A stretch of 64,000 nucleotides of DNA from Mangifera indica (lineage: Eukaryota; Streptophyta; Magnoliopsida; Sapindales; Anacardiaceae). Below the pieces are notes generated by a model. The model ran no database searches, had not been told where the DNA came from, and was given only the letters and a program-made list of their open reading frames with translations. The stretch's first letter is position 1. Every line of letters begins with the position of its first letter. The stretch is from positions 19,117,584 to 19,181,583 of the forward strand of contig NC_058139.1 in assembly GCF_011075055.1 (NCBI RefSeq). Direction: 5' to 3'. Positions 23,119-36,619 of the stretch are shown here, in pieces. A program made the position numbers and the translations under genes.

Positions 23119-25604
23119 TTACTCAAAGTCTCTGAGTAGGTTTTAGGCCAAGCGATTTCTAGTTTTGTTTATGATTATACCCATGAATGGAATGAACAAA
23201 TTAGGTGTTTTTTTTTTTTTTTAAACATATTGGTGTTTTATTTATGTATGGGATTTATGGATCTTGCAAACTTGTTCTTGGGAATCAAGTGGAAACTTCT
23301 GATTTCATCATGAGTGGCGTGGAATGGAGATATTCCTTACTGTTCTGAAATTTCTTTTGTTCTTCGTTCTTGCTGTAAACTCGCGAGGAAGAAGATGAAA
23401 GGCCTATCTATAAAGGTCAGTTGGGCATATCAAGTTTATTTTTCCCCCAAGAATTTGCAGTTTTTATATGTTACTCTGGCTAGAATCAAATTGGCTTACA
23501 CCTGTTTAATATTTCTCTTCATAAAATCATCATCTTCATCTTCTTCTTCCATGACTACTTTTGAGTCCCACCTTTGTATTGAAATAGTTCACGCAGCATT
23601 TACCCTTCTTGTTCTGGTATGAACTGTCTGTCCTTTAGGGTTTCTTTTTTTTTTTTTTTTTTAAATAGTCCACATCTTTCTATATATATCAATAGATGCT
23701 GACAAGAGGTAATTAAGTATATCTGTCTAGGGTTAGGGTTTTCTTTAACCCTCAATTTTGGGAACTTGGGGACCACCATTCACCCAACTATCCACAATAC
23801 TGTTTGCAGAAAAGAACATAACAATTAAAGTACATCTTGAGCTTGTTCACATTCATCCTAATCTTTATCCAAAAAATACTGGAGTTATTTTCATGAAGAT
23901 ATCAGAAGAGAGGGAGAGATAAGAGTTAGAGTTACTAAGATTAGGATTTCTATATGACTCCAAATCATATTCTAATTGTATCAATAGTTTGGAGAGATGA
24001 GAATAGATTATTACAGTTGTGTTGAAATACAATAAAACCATGTTTACATATTTTTGAGTATACAATTAGATTTACAGATAATATGTTATCAAATTATTAA
24101 TTTATTTTAAATTAAAGATAAAATAACATTTATTTATGTATAATTTATATATTTAATGATGTATTCAAAAGCGAATACTTGTTGAAATGTTATGTATTTG
24201 GGCACACCCACATGAAAAGATGCATCAGAAATAATGAAAATGAGACAGGATGGGAGACAAAAAGATGAGCTTGAAAAAATGGCCTACCATATTTCATATT
24301 GCAGTACAATGTGACAGTCGTCTTCTACTCCTAGAAGAATATTTGTTTGATCTTGTTAATCTCAACAATCAGGTCAAATTTAAGCCATCCAGCCCTCTTC
24401 TCAATATGTGTTTTTGGTGAGACAATGAGCAAAACCATTTCACTTTGCTAATCAAATATTATTTATTTAATATTATATATGATAATTATTAATTAGAATG
24501 GTGTTAATAGGCCTATCAATCGGGCCTAGTGAATCGAGTCCATTCTAAAATATCTTTCGGATTTGGGCTTTAAGTTTGTCTGTTCGAGTTTTATTCGAGG
24601 TACTCAAACCAGTTCAATTAAAAGTTTCAGATTTTGAACCATATTTCAAGCCTAAACTAGACATGAAATAAACTGTTGATATTTTTTTTTAGAATTTCTC
24701 AATATTTCTTACAATTTTACAAATAAAGCAAATATTATAAACTGTTATCAGGAACACAAAGATAAGGTATTTTCTCAATTATTAAATTTATAAAGCTAAC
24801 TCAGATCATAAAATTTTGTTAACTGATAGACATCCCTGGAATTTCTCTTCCTTGGAGAGGAGTATTTCTCAAGAAGACCCTAGTGCTCGACTAATTGAGC
24901 TTTGCCGAAATAATACAAAGCCAACCATATTGGTTGTTGCCAAGTTAAGATATGAATCCAGTTGTTGACACTTCCATATTTAATACAGGTGTGTATAGTT
25001 CGATTTGATTCTATTTACGAATAATTTTTAATTAAACTAAAAAAACGGTTTGACAAAATCTCAAATCAAATCAAACTGTTTTGTGCTTCTAATCAAACCA
25101 AATTAAACCGAAGAGCATAGTCTGATTTAATTTGATTTACAGTTTGGGTCTAAAAAATAAAATATAGTATTATCAACTAATGATATGTTACCTATTTTAA
25201 CATTTTTTCACTCTATATATATGTAGACTTTATTGAACTTTAATTATTTTTAGTGTTACCATCTCAAGATCAACATAGTAAAAATTAGGAATATGCATTA
25301 TTGTCTACATAATTAAATGTATTGTTAATTCTGAATAATCACAATGAGGTGCCCATCAACCTATATTAGGGAAATTATTTAAATTTTCATTAGCAACGGT
25401 ATAATTTTTGTTTTCAATTTTGATTCATTAATAAAATTATATGTATCTATTTTGAATACACAAAATAGATATATCATATAATAAAATAATTATGAATTAT
25501 AAATAAAATAATACTAACTTATATATTATTTTTTATTAATGTGTTATCGTTAATGCAGGACATTGTCTTGTATTTCAATGTCATATTTATGTATTAAAAT
25601 TAAA
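23119..25604. other. Spacer downstream of NF-YB gene
   Basis: 23119-23260 is probably the NF-YB 3' UTR. A 102-codon frame at 23314-23622 has no recognisable domain and low-complexity ends. 24500-24680 and 24965-25150 contain GGTTTGA/AATCAAATC-type degraded repeats. No gene is supported. Confidence 0.45.
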
Positions 25605-26257
25605 CGTCAAATCCTAGGTGCACCTATTTGCAATTTTTAAACTTTGGATAAATTCTTTTACTTTTTAATATATAGTTTCCTTGTACCGAAGGTGATTAAA
25701 AGATTAAAATATACCAATGTTGTTTTGTTTTTTCGGTATAGTTTATATATTTTCTTTTTTTAATTACTTTTTTCACCTAAGATTTGATAAAATAATATAT
25801 TTTCACATTTTAAATTTAAAAATATCATTTTTCACTAATTTATTAAAGTTAATTATTAGTTTTAATAGTTAAAATATATTTACGTCATTTTTTTTAAATA
25901 TTATAATACGGTAAATATCACATAATACAAACAAAATACACCTTAATTCTAAATTTTTTTTTGGGTAAGTTAACCCTAATTACTTTATTTTTTTTCTTTT
26001 TTCTCCTCATTTTCACTTCACCCCTACAATTTCTTCGTATGATTCTGACATCACCAACCATGAATCTCACTAGCAACTGTTAAATTATAAGTTTATATTT
26101 TTAATCAAAATTAATATAACTTAGGGGTAAATATATGTTTAATAATATTTTGGGGTATAAGCTTTATTTTAATCGAGAGGTTTTTGGTTTTTTCAAAATT
26201 AAAAAGGTAAGAATTTGTCTTTTCATCAAACCTTGGGTGCAACATAGTTATTTGACC
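25605..26257. mobile_element. Decayed fold-back element
   Basis: The left end GTCAAATCCTAGGTGCACC and, reversed, the right end GGTCAAATAACTATGTTGCACCC are imperfect inverted repeats. Both lead into matching A+T-rich arms resembling the GGCCAAAGGA elements at 39926 and 51868. No target duplication is clear. Confidence 0.4.
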
Positions 26258-26880
26258 TTTTTTTTTTTTACAATTTTAGTGCTTGGTCGACATAACTCAC
26301 AATAATAAATTTTGCCTTACACCATCCAATCTTTTAAATAATTATTCAAAATATTTTGTATTATTATGTTTCTCAATAGTTTATATACAAAGACTTCTCA
26401 TATATAAATAAATTATAAAATATATTGTTGGAGGGCATTTGTATCTTTAATATAATGAGCAGTATCATATGTACTTAATTTCGAATACCTAATTTGATAC
26501 TCAGATAATGTGTCATAATGTGATTAAATGTTATTTTATTTTTAATTTAAAATTATTTTATCAATATATAATGACAAATTATCTGAATATCTAATTAAAT
26601 ACTTAAAACTGGGTGCAAATAATTTTATTGTAATACGTACACGTGTATAGTTTTGACCAAAGATGTAAAATATGTTTTATTTGAAAAAAATAATCGGTTT
26701 TGCTGCTAATACTTTTACGTGTTGGGTTCTATTTTTATATTCCCTACAATTTGACTGTTTCTTCTCATAAATTCTTGCAAATTAGCATATCAAAACACAA
26801 ATTGCGGGATACAATTTCCATCTGATTCTTGAAGGGATTTCAGGGCTAGAGATTGGGGGGATTGCAGTTGTAAAATAGTT

Positions 26881-27039
26881 CAATGGGAGCTTGTGTTGGG
26901 ACCACAAACAAAAGTCTAATTATGCAAATTGATCAAGTCAATTAATCACAAAAATTTACAACTTCAATTGGAGCTTGTGTTGGGGCCATCAACAAGAAAT
27001 CTAATTGTGAAAATTAATCAAGTCAATCAATCACAAAAA
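26881..27039 (+). repeat. Two tandem 83-bp repeats
   Basis: The sequence starting CAATGGGAGCTTGTGTTGGG at 26881 recurs at 26964 as CAATTGGAGCTTGTGTTGGG and ends before an A tract. Confidence 0.8.
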
Positions 27040-27219
27040 AAAAAAAAAAAAAAATTAATTGCGTGCAGGAAATAAAACAAAACAACCATAAACAAAAACA
27101 TAAGATTTACGGGAAAAACCTTTCAATGTAGAGAGAAAAAACCACAAGTCAAATTCCGAATTAAATCCATTATCAATCAAAAAAATAGGTACAATTATTT
27201 ATAAGTTAATTATAAATTT

Positions 27220-27600
27220 GAGATCAACAATCAAGAAATATCCAAATTATTTTTCTAGCCAAAACCTTATAATACTCTGTAATTATAGATTAATGTAAGA
27301 GAAATAATTCTTTAAATAATTCTTGAAATTATCCCCCAATGATCTTGAGATCAACAATTAATAAATGTCCAAATTATTTTTCTATCCAAAATCTCATAAT
27401 ACTTTGTAATTATAGATCAATATAAGAGTAATAATCCTTCAAATAATTTTTTAAATTAACCCCCAACGATCTTGAGATTAACAGTTAAGAAATACCCAAA
27501 TTATTTTTCTAACAAAAATCTTATAATACTCTGTAATTATAGATTAATATAAAAGAAATAACCCTTCAAATAATTCTTAAAATTAACCTTCAATGATCTT
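27220..27600 (+). repeat. Three tandem 127-bp repeats
   Basis: Units start at 27220, 27347 and 27474 with GAGATCAACA or variants. Each contains AAATTATTTTTCTA and CTGTAATTATAGAT or variants. The matching place in unit 3 (about 60480-60610) has one copy only, so the array expanded in unit 1 or contracted in unit 3. Confidence 0.85.
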
Positions 27601-27912
27601 GATAATAACTAGTGATGAATCAAATGTCAAAAAACAAAAAATCTAACATTTTCTTTCTTTGTTTTGAGTAAGCAAGAAAAACAAAATGTTGATGTGCAAT
27701 TCTTGCCTTTTCTTTGTGTTACACCCAAAAATTCAAAAGAAACATATTTACACCTCTTTATAAAAATGACACTAATGTAAAATTAGATTATTATTATTTA
27801 ATAATGTGGATTAGAATTTCAAGGCCTTTAGATCAACAGCATGAACACGAAAAACTTGGAAACCAGGTGGAGCTTGGTGTGAGTGTTTTTATGAGAAAAT
27901 AAACTATAGTCT

Positions 27913-29452
27913 TGTTAGTGTATGTGCTAGGAACCATTCGTATTATCGGTTTTAGGGTATTTCATCATGTGTATAATATTTTAAATAATTTATTAATAAA
28001 GAAGTAGTTCTTTTGTTCATATGCATAGGTTATTTTCTTTATTTTACGATAATATAAAATATGTGTATAAACTGTCCGGATGACTCACTTAATACAAATT
28101 GAATCATCGAATTGTTCTCTATGGATGTGATATAATTTGAACAATTATATCATATAATAGGCATACTGAATATGTCCATTGAATGTCATGAGATGACATT
28201 AGTGTGGGTGACGATAATGGTCATGTCATTAGGGTATTAGTATGGGTGAACAGTTAGAAAACCGTTTGTTGAACATGACCAATAACGATAAGTCACTTGG
28301 TTATTAAATCATAATCAATGACTTATCGTAAGATTATACTAATATACGAAATAATCCTTTGACTTAAGACATCATAGTCGGATCCAATACGGATATGTGT
28401 GATTCATATGGTATATATATATAGGGTTAACCTCATCTAATAAAACAAACCATATTGGTCATGTGTTATTTGTCTATAGAGAAGAATGATGGTCAATATA
28501 GGATCTATTGACTCGAAAGTATTGGGTTTTGAATATCCCTCAATTTGACCTATATTTGAGTTTTGAAGGGAACATCGATAAATATTAGAAATCAAATCTT
28601 TGATCAAAGTATAATATAAGTCATACAAAGAATGTTCGTTATGACATGTTCTAAATATTTAAATTGATAATTTGTAAAGAATCAAAATTAGGACTTTGAC
28701 AATCCATGAGTCTGAAATTGATCTGGATTAGACACCAAAATGATATTACCTACATGGAACATACAATCGAATATATTAGGTTCGATGGAGAATTTTTTTC
28801 ATTCTAGTTTAGGGGCTATGACACATTGCTAAATGTTTACTATAGTAGTTGAGTTTTCATATACCCTTTCGGATCGTCTAAAAAAGAACTCACAGCTATG
28901 TCATAATGAACCTAAAGGGTCATACCAATAAACTAAACTTACGAAAGAGAGAATTAATTATCTAGGGTTGGCTAGCACCTGCCAAAGGATAATAAAAATC
29001 ATATAAAATGTTATATAGATGCAAAATAACATCTTAAAAGTTAAGTTGTTAGTGAGATGAAATTAATGTGGCTAATGCATGGTAAGTCTTTAAATCAACA
29101 TTTTGGTAGGCCAAAAATAGAATTTTAGAAAACTACAGCTAATCACCATTATAAAAGAATGAAGTTAGTTCATTCAAAAGGAGTTAGTTCATTTTAAACT
29201 AAAAATTATTTCACTAAATTGCAAAACTCTTTCCTCTCTCTCTACCTCAAAACAAAGGTTGTAATTTGGCTTGGTGGTAGACTTTCTTTGGAGGCCTTAC
29301 AAGTGAATGACCCATTCCATCATCCTATATCTATATAGGAGGCAAAGAAGTAGGTAAAATCCTTATCCTTTCTCTCTTTTGCAAATACATTGATTCCTTC
29401 TCTTTTAACAAGTATGTTTGTTTTGCATCTATTCTCTTCACGCAATCTTTCA
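27913..29452 (+). repeat. 5' LTR of the copia element
   Basis: Starts TGTTAGTGTATG and ends CAATCTTTCA, giving TG...CA ends over 1540 bp. Shares long runs with the 3' LTR, for example TATTTTAAATAATTTATTAA and AGTAGTTCTTTTGTTCATAT. Confidence 0.85.
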
Positions 29453-29453
29453 A

Positions 29454-29467
29454 ATAGTATCAGAGCT
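29454..29467 (+). other. Primer-binding site, initiator tRNA-Met type
   Basis: AGTATCAGAGC two bases after the LTR end matches the TGGTATCAGAGC primer site used by many plant copia elements with tRNA-iMet, with one change at the start. Confidence 0.7.
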
Positions 29468-31190
29468 TGGTTTAATACCTTGCATGTCTTTTTGAAGCTA
29501 AATATATGATTTTTATACATAAGGGTATGTATATGTACCATATGTGTACATGCATGTTGTTAGTTTGTTAGGAAATTAAGTTTTTCAAGCATGTTTTGCT
29601 TTATAACTCTTGACTGAGTTTTTTTTCTTTTTTCCATGTTCTAATGATTTTAAGATGAAGAATATGTGCTTTAAGATATGTACATGATGAAGTGTTCATA
29701 GGACACATGTATATGTGCTTGATTTAGACATACATGTGCTTTTTGGCTTAAGAATTGAAATTTAAATCCTGGAATTGTTATTAATGCATGTTGGCTGGAT
29801 GTATATGATGATATGCATTGAAAAATTTATGCTAATTTTGTGTATTGTACATAAAATACATGAATTAAGGGCATGCATGTATGTTATATGCATAGGAAAG
29901 TTTGATGTATAGAGATATGCTAACATATTTGCATATATATGTTGAAATTGTTCATAAAAAATTCTGAATTATTTTTTAAGTTCATATTTGGACATACTAA
30001 ATGTTATGGTCTAGTGTTATTTTTTAAGTTCATAAAAAATATATTAATAAAAAATTCTGAATTATTAATATATTTGCATGTATGTTCATAAAAAATGAAG
30101 TTAGTTCATGGTCTAGTGTTAGGTAAATGTTACATAAAATAAATGTTATGAATATTTAAATAATATACATCATATCATTTATATTTAAATGATTTAATTT
30201 TGATTAGATCATATATTTTGAATTAATATTTAATAGATTATTAATAAGTTCATAATTTATAGTAAATGTTAATATAAATGTTGGATAGATGGATGATTAT
30301 GAGATGATCATGGGTGTAATTTGTCATTTTTCAAAGTATAAATAATTTGGTTGTAATATTCTTTTAATTAAGGGGTTTGTATTAAATAACCACATATTAT
30401 TTATTTAATTTTATTTATCAGACCTGCATGCCTTAGTTTCTAGTATAATCGGAGTGATTAGACGAAAACCCAAAGACGATTTGAACAGCGATCTGAATAA
30501 AGACAGAGACCTGGGTGAATAGTTTGCCATTAGGTTGTAATTTCGAAAACCCCGTGATCATCCCACCATGTTTTTAAATTATGCATATATAAGATGTATG
30601 TATGTCATGTTTAATAAAAATTAACTAAAATTAAGTTAAATATAAATCTCCTTAATTAAAATTATTAAATTTATGTCTTTCATCATCGGATAATTAAATT
30701 CTATAACATAAATTTTAATATCCCAAGATTTCTATTATGTGAGGGATGTAAGATTTATGTCATTGAATTAAATTTATTTTGTTCTTAAGTGATTATTTTT
30801 ATCATGACCAAGAACTCTAATATGTGAGGATATGATAAAAATGTCATTTCGAGAAAGCGTGATGGTTCGGATTTAACTAGCCGAAGATACCAAGAAGTCT
30901 ATTATGTGAGGTATCCGGAGCGAAAAACATGCTAAATTAATCGAGTTTTATATAGGATATAAATGGAAAAGGTTTCCTACTTATTAAATTTAATTAACCA
31001 AGATTTCTATTACGTGAGGTTAATTACGTTTAATAAGAATTCAATTCCCCACTAAGAAATTTAATCTAACAAAAATTTCAGATCGTATCTAAGAGAGTGT
31101 GGAATTCGAATAAAATAGTGGGAGCAAATGAGATTATGCAATAAAAGGGTTTAAATTCATATATATATAAGACTAATAAAAATTCATTTT
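29468..31190 (+). other. Long untranslated leader of the copia element
   Basis: About 1.7 kb without recognisable coding sequence lies between primer site and gag. It contains short repeats (GGTCTAGTGTTA near 30010 and 30110) and a less A+T-rich block at 30420-30570. I see no nested element boundaries. Confidence 0.5.
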
Positions 31191-34100
31191 TTTTTAACAG
31201 TATTTTCTAAATGATTATGATAAGATAAAAAGAAATGGCCAATAAAGTTTTACTATGAATTCTGGATAATAATATATTGATCGGATCGAACTTTAATGAT
31301 TGGCTAAGAAATTTGAGAATTGTTCTCACTTTTGAAAAGGTTGTGTATGTATTGGAAGCACCCATTCTACTTGACTTGGCTCCGAATGCCATGGATGATG
31401 AAAAATAAGTTTTTGAAGCCTGGCAAGATCATAACCGGAGAGCCCAAAGTTATATGCTAGCTTAAATGAACAGAAAGCTCTAAAAAAAGCATGAAAACAT
31501 GTTAAGGGCCTTACAAGAGTTGTGTGGCGAGAACTCATGAGTGGTCGAGTATAATCCGTGTGACTTTTTAGATAGAGACTAAATGAGGGAATGCCTCAAG
31601 ATGATAAATATTCTAGAGTAGTTAATTGTCTATGGGGTTGTGATTCCCCACAAAATGAAGGTGATTTTGATTCTCTAATCCCTTCGAATAGTTATAAACT
31701 ATTTATAACAAATTACAATCTAAATAGAATTGAACACATACTTCCAGAGCTTCTAAATGAGATTCAAGAATTTTATAAGCAAGGGAAAGGGCATGGGGAA
31801 GTTAACATTGCCCCCATAAGTGAAGTAAAGAAGAAACACAAATGACCTTGGAAAGGTCCAAAAGTTGGACCAAAGAAAAAGAACTTTAAGAAAGACCAAC
31901 CTAATATAGACAAGGTCAAGGCAAAAAGGCAGTGCTTCCACTGTAACAAAGATGGACACTGGAAGAGGAATTGTCCTCTATACCTTTAGTGTTTGAAGGA
32001 AAAGAAAGTAGGTATATTTCCTTTATTTGTGATAGAATTTGAGTTAAATGTTAATTCAAATAATCAAATTTGGATATTAGATTCAGCAGTTACATCTCAC
32101 ATATGTGTGTCATTGTAGAACTTGCAGAATAGTTTTGCACTATCCAAGAATAAAGTCATTTTGAAGATGGCTAATAGAGCAAGAGTTACAGTTGAAGCCA
32201 TAAGGGATTGTTCTCTGAAGCTTCCATTAGGACATCTTTTGCTAAAACTACTAGAAATATGATTTTTGTATCTATCTTATGTAAAAATGGTTATAGTGTA
32301 CAATTCAATGGTAATAAATGTTTGATTCATTTTGGAAATTCTCTAGTTAGCAAAGTAACAAATACAAATGGTTTGAATGTTTTGAAACTAAATTATCTAA
32401 ATACTATAAATTTTGTCACGAATAAAAGATCTTGAGAGGAAATTAATCCAACGTTACTTTGGCATCATTGTCTTGCTTATATAGGAGATAACCGGATAAT
32501 AAGATTGGAAATAAGTAGAATTTTGAATTCATTAGGTTTTGAAACCTATCCAACTTGTGAATCTTGTCTTCAAGGAAAACTGACCAGATTACTCTTTAAA
32601 AATAAAAGGGAAAGATCCAAAGAACTATTGAAACTAATACATTTTGATATATGAGGACCATTTGGTGAAATGGCAAGAGGTATTTTTCAATATTTCATCA
32701 CCTTTACCAATGATTATTCAAGGTATGGTTATGTGTATTTAATGAAATACAAATATGAATCATTCTAAAAGTTTAGAGAATTGAAGAATGAAGTAGAGAA
32801 ACAATCCGAAAAGAATATCAAAGTCTTACAATTAGATCATGAAGGTAAATATTTGAGTATGAAATTTCGAGACTATCTAAAAGAAAATGGAATCATATCC
32901 CAGATGACTTCTCCGTATATAACATAACACAGTGGTGTATCAAAGAGGAGGAATAATACCCTGTTAGAAATGGTACAATCCATAGTAAGTTTTATGGACC
33001 TACCAATATCATTATGGGGATATGCATTGTTTACCATTATGTGTATTCTGAACAGAGCACCATTCAAATCAGTTTAGAAAATACCATCTAAGATGTGGTA
33101 TGGTAAGCCTCCCAATGTCAATTATCTTAAAATTTGGGCATATTTAACTTATGTTAAATTAATTAAAATCGATAAGTTGGATGTCAAGTTTGAAAAGGCT
33201 CAATTCATAGGTTATCTTAAAGATTATTTAGGATATTACTTTTACTTTGCAACTGATAAATGAATTTTAGTTAATAGAAATACGCACTTCTTGGAGAAAG
33301 AGTTCTTGCAAGAAGGAGGTGTGGGAAGAAGAATAGAGATTAAGAAAATTTCGAAGAGCCTCAAATCAAATAGGCTAAGCCAGGAGGATTCTCTCAATAG
33401 ACCTCTATATTTGATGTATCAATTCCAGTTTGAAGATCTTCTAGAGTATCCAAACCTCTAAACAGATAAAAATTTCTTTATGAACAAAATTTTGAATCTT
33501 ATTTAGTGGGAGAAATAAATCGTAATGATGATCTTGGAAGCTATAAAGAAGTAATACTGGATATTGATTCAGGTAGATGGTTAGAAGCAATGAATTCTGA
33601 AATAGAATCCAACATGCTAATCAAGTCTAGACACTTGTTGATCCACCAGAAGGAATTGTTCTTATTGACTATAAGTGGGTCTTCAAGAAAAAGATTAGCA
33701 AGGATGGATAGGTGGAGACTTATAAGACATGACTAGTAGCAAAAGGTTATACTGAGAAACAGGGGTTGGATAATGAGGAAACTTTTTCACCTGTAGTTAT
33801 GATTAAATCTATTCGAATAATGCTAGTTATTGCAGCATACCATGGTAATGAAATTTGGTAAATGAATGTCAAGATCGCATTCCTGAATGAATTCATTGAG
33901 AAAAACATATATATGGAACAACTTATAGGTTTTGTATCTACTTTTGAAAGACATAAAGTATGTAAGTTGTATCGATCCATTTATGGATTGAAACAAGCTT
34001 CTAGAAGCTGGAATACTTGATTTGATGAAACAATCAAATCATTTGGTTTTAAAAAAAATATGGATGAATCCTGTGTTTACAAATGGGTTAAGGATCATGC

Positions 34101-34990
34101 CCTTACATTTCTCATATTGTATATAGACGATACACTACTAATGGGTAATGACATTGACATGATGAATAGGTCAAGATCTGGTTATCTAGATACTTTTTAA
34201 TGAAATATTTAGAAGATGTCACGTATGTTCTTGGAATTTGTATCTATAAAGATAAAACAAAAAAGATAATTAGATTATTCCAAAAAATGTACATAGAAAA
34301 ATTATTGAAAAGGTTCAATATGGAAAACTTGAAAAGAGGATTTTTGCCCTTCACTCACGGTTTTCATCTTTCTAAAGATATAAGTCCAAAGACCAATGAA
34401 GAGCAATAGCGGATGCGTAATGTGCCCTATGTTTTGGTTGTAGGCGGACTCATATACTCAATGCTATGTATAAGACCCTGATATAACATTTGTTGTAAGT
34501 GTTACGAGCAGATATCACACCAATCTAAGGGATACTCAGACTTTAATTTCTAGTCAGATGTTGATGATAGAAAATCTATGTCAAGGTTCATTTTTATTTG
34601 TAATAGGGGTACAGTTAGTTGAAAGAGTTCCAAACAATCAACCACAATTGACTTTACTATAGAAGCTGAATATATTGGTGCTTCAGAAGCTACAAAAAAG
34701 GTTATATGAATGCTCAAGTTTGTATCTAAATTTGGTGTGGTTTCAAACATGACTTATCTAATAACCATGTTATGTGATAATATCGGTGCTATTACACAGG
34801 CAAAAGAACCAAGGGTACATCAGAAGTCAAAAATATTTAGCAAAAATATCACATTTTAAGATAATTCATTGGAATTGTTGGTATCATAATTCATAAAACA
34901 CTATCAATAGAAAACATTGTTGACCCACTGACTAAGGTGATGACACTAAAGCAGTTGGATCATCATCTTGAGAAAATGAGTATATGATAC
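31191..34990 (+). pseudogene. Copia gag-pol relic
   Basis: Conserved blocks appear in order through changing frames. Gag: SNFNDWLRNLRIVLTFEKV near 31280, and a CCHC knuckle CFHCNKDGHWKRNC at 31933-31973. Protease: ILDSAVTSHIC near 32077, where the usual DSG is DSA. Integrase: the HHCC zinc finger (HHCLAY near 32460, CESCLQGK near 32553) and core fragments FTNDYSRYGYVYL and SKRRNNTLLE. Reverse transcriptase: KWVFKKK, YGLKQASRSW and LYIDDTLL, with the YxDD active site at 34120-34131. RNase H: EAEYIGASEA near 34666. At least a dozen in-frame stops and several shifts interrupt it. Gag-pol makes the capsid and enzymes for retrotransposition; this copy cannot. Confidence 0.88.
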
Positions 34991-35010
34991 AACAACGAAT
35001 GACTCTAGTG

Positions 35011-35023
35011 CAAGTGGGACTTT
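35011..35023 (+). other. Polypurine tract of the copia element
   Basis: CAAGTGGGACTTT directly before the 3' LTR is a decayed form of the CAAGTGGGAG tract usual in plant copia elements. Confidence 0.55.
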
Positions 35024-36166
35024 TGTTAATGTATGCCCTAGGAAGTATTTATGTTATTGGTTTTAGGGTATTTCATCTTATATATAATATTTTAAATAAT
35101 TTATTAATAAGGAAGTAGTTCTTTTGTTCATATGCATAAAATTGTTTATTTTATTTTATGATAATATAAAGTATGTGTATAAATTGTCTGGATGACTCAC
35201 TTAATACAAATTGAATTATTGAATTGTTCTTTATAGACATGATATAACTTGGACAATTATATTATATAGTAGGTATATTGAATATCTCTATTGAATGTCA
35301 TGAGATGACATTAGTATGGGTGACAATGATACTCATGTTATTAAAATATTAGTATGAATTAACAATTAGAAAACTATTTTTTGAACATGACCAATAACGA
35401 TAAATCACTTGGTCATTAAATCATAGTTAATAACTTATCATAAGATCGTACCGGTATACGAAGTAATCCTTTGATCTAAGATGTTATAGTTAGATCCAAT
35501 ACGGATATGTGTGATTTATATGGTGTACATATACGGGGTTAACCACATATCGTAAAACGAATCATATTGGTCATATGTTATTTGTATGTGAAGAAGAATG
35601 ATGGTCAAAATATGATCTATTTACTCGAAAGTATTGAATTCTGAATATCCCTCGATTCGACCTATATCTGAGTTTTGAAGCAAACATTGATAAATATTAG
35701 AAATCGAATATTTGGCCAAATTATAAGGTAAGTCATACGAAGGATGTTCGTTATAACATATTTTAAATATTTAAATCAATGATTCATAAATAATCAAAAT
35801 TAGGATTTTGACAATCCATAAGTCCAAAATCAATCTGGATTGGACAACGAAAATATATTACCTACATGGAACGTACGATTGGATATTTTAGGCTGAATTG
35901 AGTATTTCTTCATCGTGGTTTAGGGGCTATAACACTTTGCTAGATGTTTACCATAATCATTAGGTTGCTATATACACTTTTGAATCATTCAAAAAAGAAC
36001 TCACAGTTACGTCATGGTGAACCTAAAGGATCACACCAATAAACTAATTAATTATCTGAGATTGGCTAGCACCTTTCGAAGGATAATAACAATTATATAA
36101 AATGTTATATATATGTAAAAATAATATCTTAAAAGTTAAGGTATTAGTGAGATAAAATTAATGTGA

Positions 36167-36242
<76 letters not shown>

Positions 36243-36619
36243 TGGTAAATATTTAAATCAACATTTTGGTGGCTCAAAAGTAGAATTTTAAAAAACTACA
36301 ACTAACCACCATTATAAAAGAGTAAAGTTAATTCATTGAAAGAGACTTACTCCGTTTTAAATTAAAAATTCTCTTACTAAATTGCAAAACCCTCTCCTCT
36401 CTCTTTACCTCACAACAAGAGTTGTATTTTGACTTAATGGTGGAATTTCTTTGGAGGTTTTGCAAGTGAGAGACTTATTTCATCATCTTATTTCCATATA
36501 CGAGGCAAAGAAGTAAGTAAAATTTTTATCCTTTCTCTCTTTTGCAAATACATGTTTTGATTCTTTCTCTCTGGACATATATGTTTATTTTACATCTATT
36601 CTCTTTACCCAATCTTTTA
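35024..36619 (+). repeat. 3' LTR of the copia element
   Basis: Starts TGTTAATGTATG and ends AATCTTTTA, the final CA having decayed to TA. It contains a (TA)n tract (36171-36239) absent from the 5' LTR, which accounts for its extra length. Confidence 0.85.
36171..36239. repeat. (TA)n microsatellite inside the 3' LTR
   Basis: About 68 bp of TA repeats. The matching place in the 5' LTR (near 29070) has only GGCTAATGCATGG, so the tract grew after insertion. Confidence 0.95.

Larger units (their letters stand above)
27913..36619 (+). mobile_element. Decayed Ty1/copia LTR retrotransposon
   Basis: About 8.7 kb with LTRs at 27913-29452 and 35024-36619, a primer-binding site after the left LTR and a purine-rich site before the right one. 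Gag, protease, integrase and reverse transcriptase/RNase H relics lie in copia order (integrase before RT). LTR differences are frequent by eye and the coding region has many stops and shifts, so it is old and inactive. The flanks AGTCT (27908-27912) and AGTAT (36620-36624) agree at 4 of 5 positions. The matching site in unit 3 (about 60908-60935) lacks the element. The roughly 1.7-kb stretch between primer site and gag is long for copia and may hold other insertions. Confidence 0.9.

Noticed and set aside
23314..23622. Possible small gene downstream of NF-YB
   Set aside because: No domain, no conserved motif, serine-repeat end; most likely chance.
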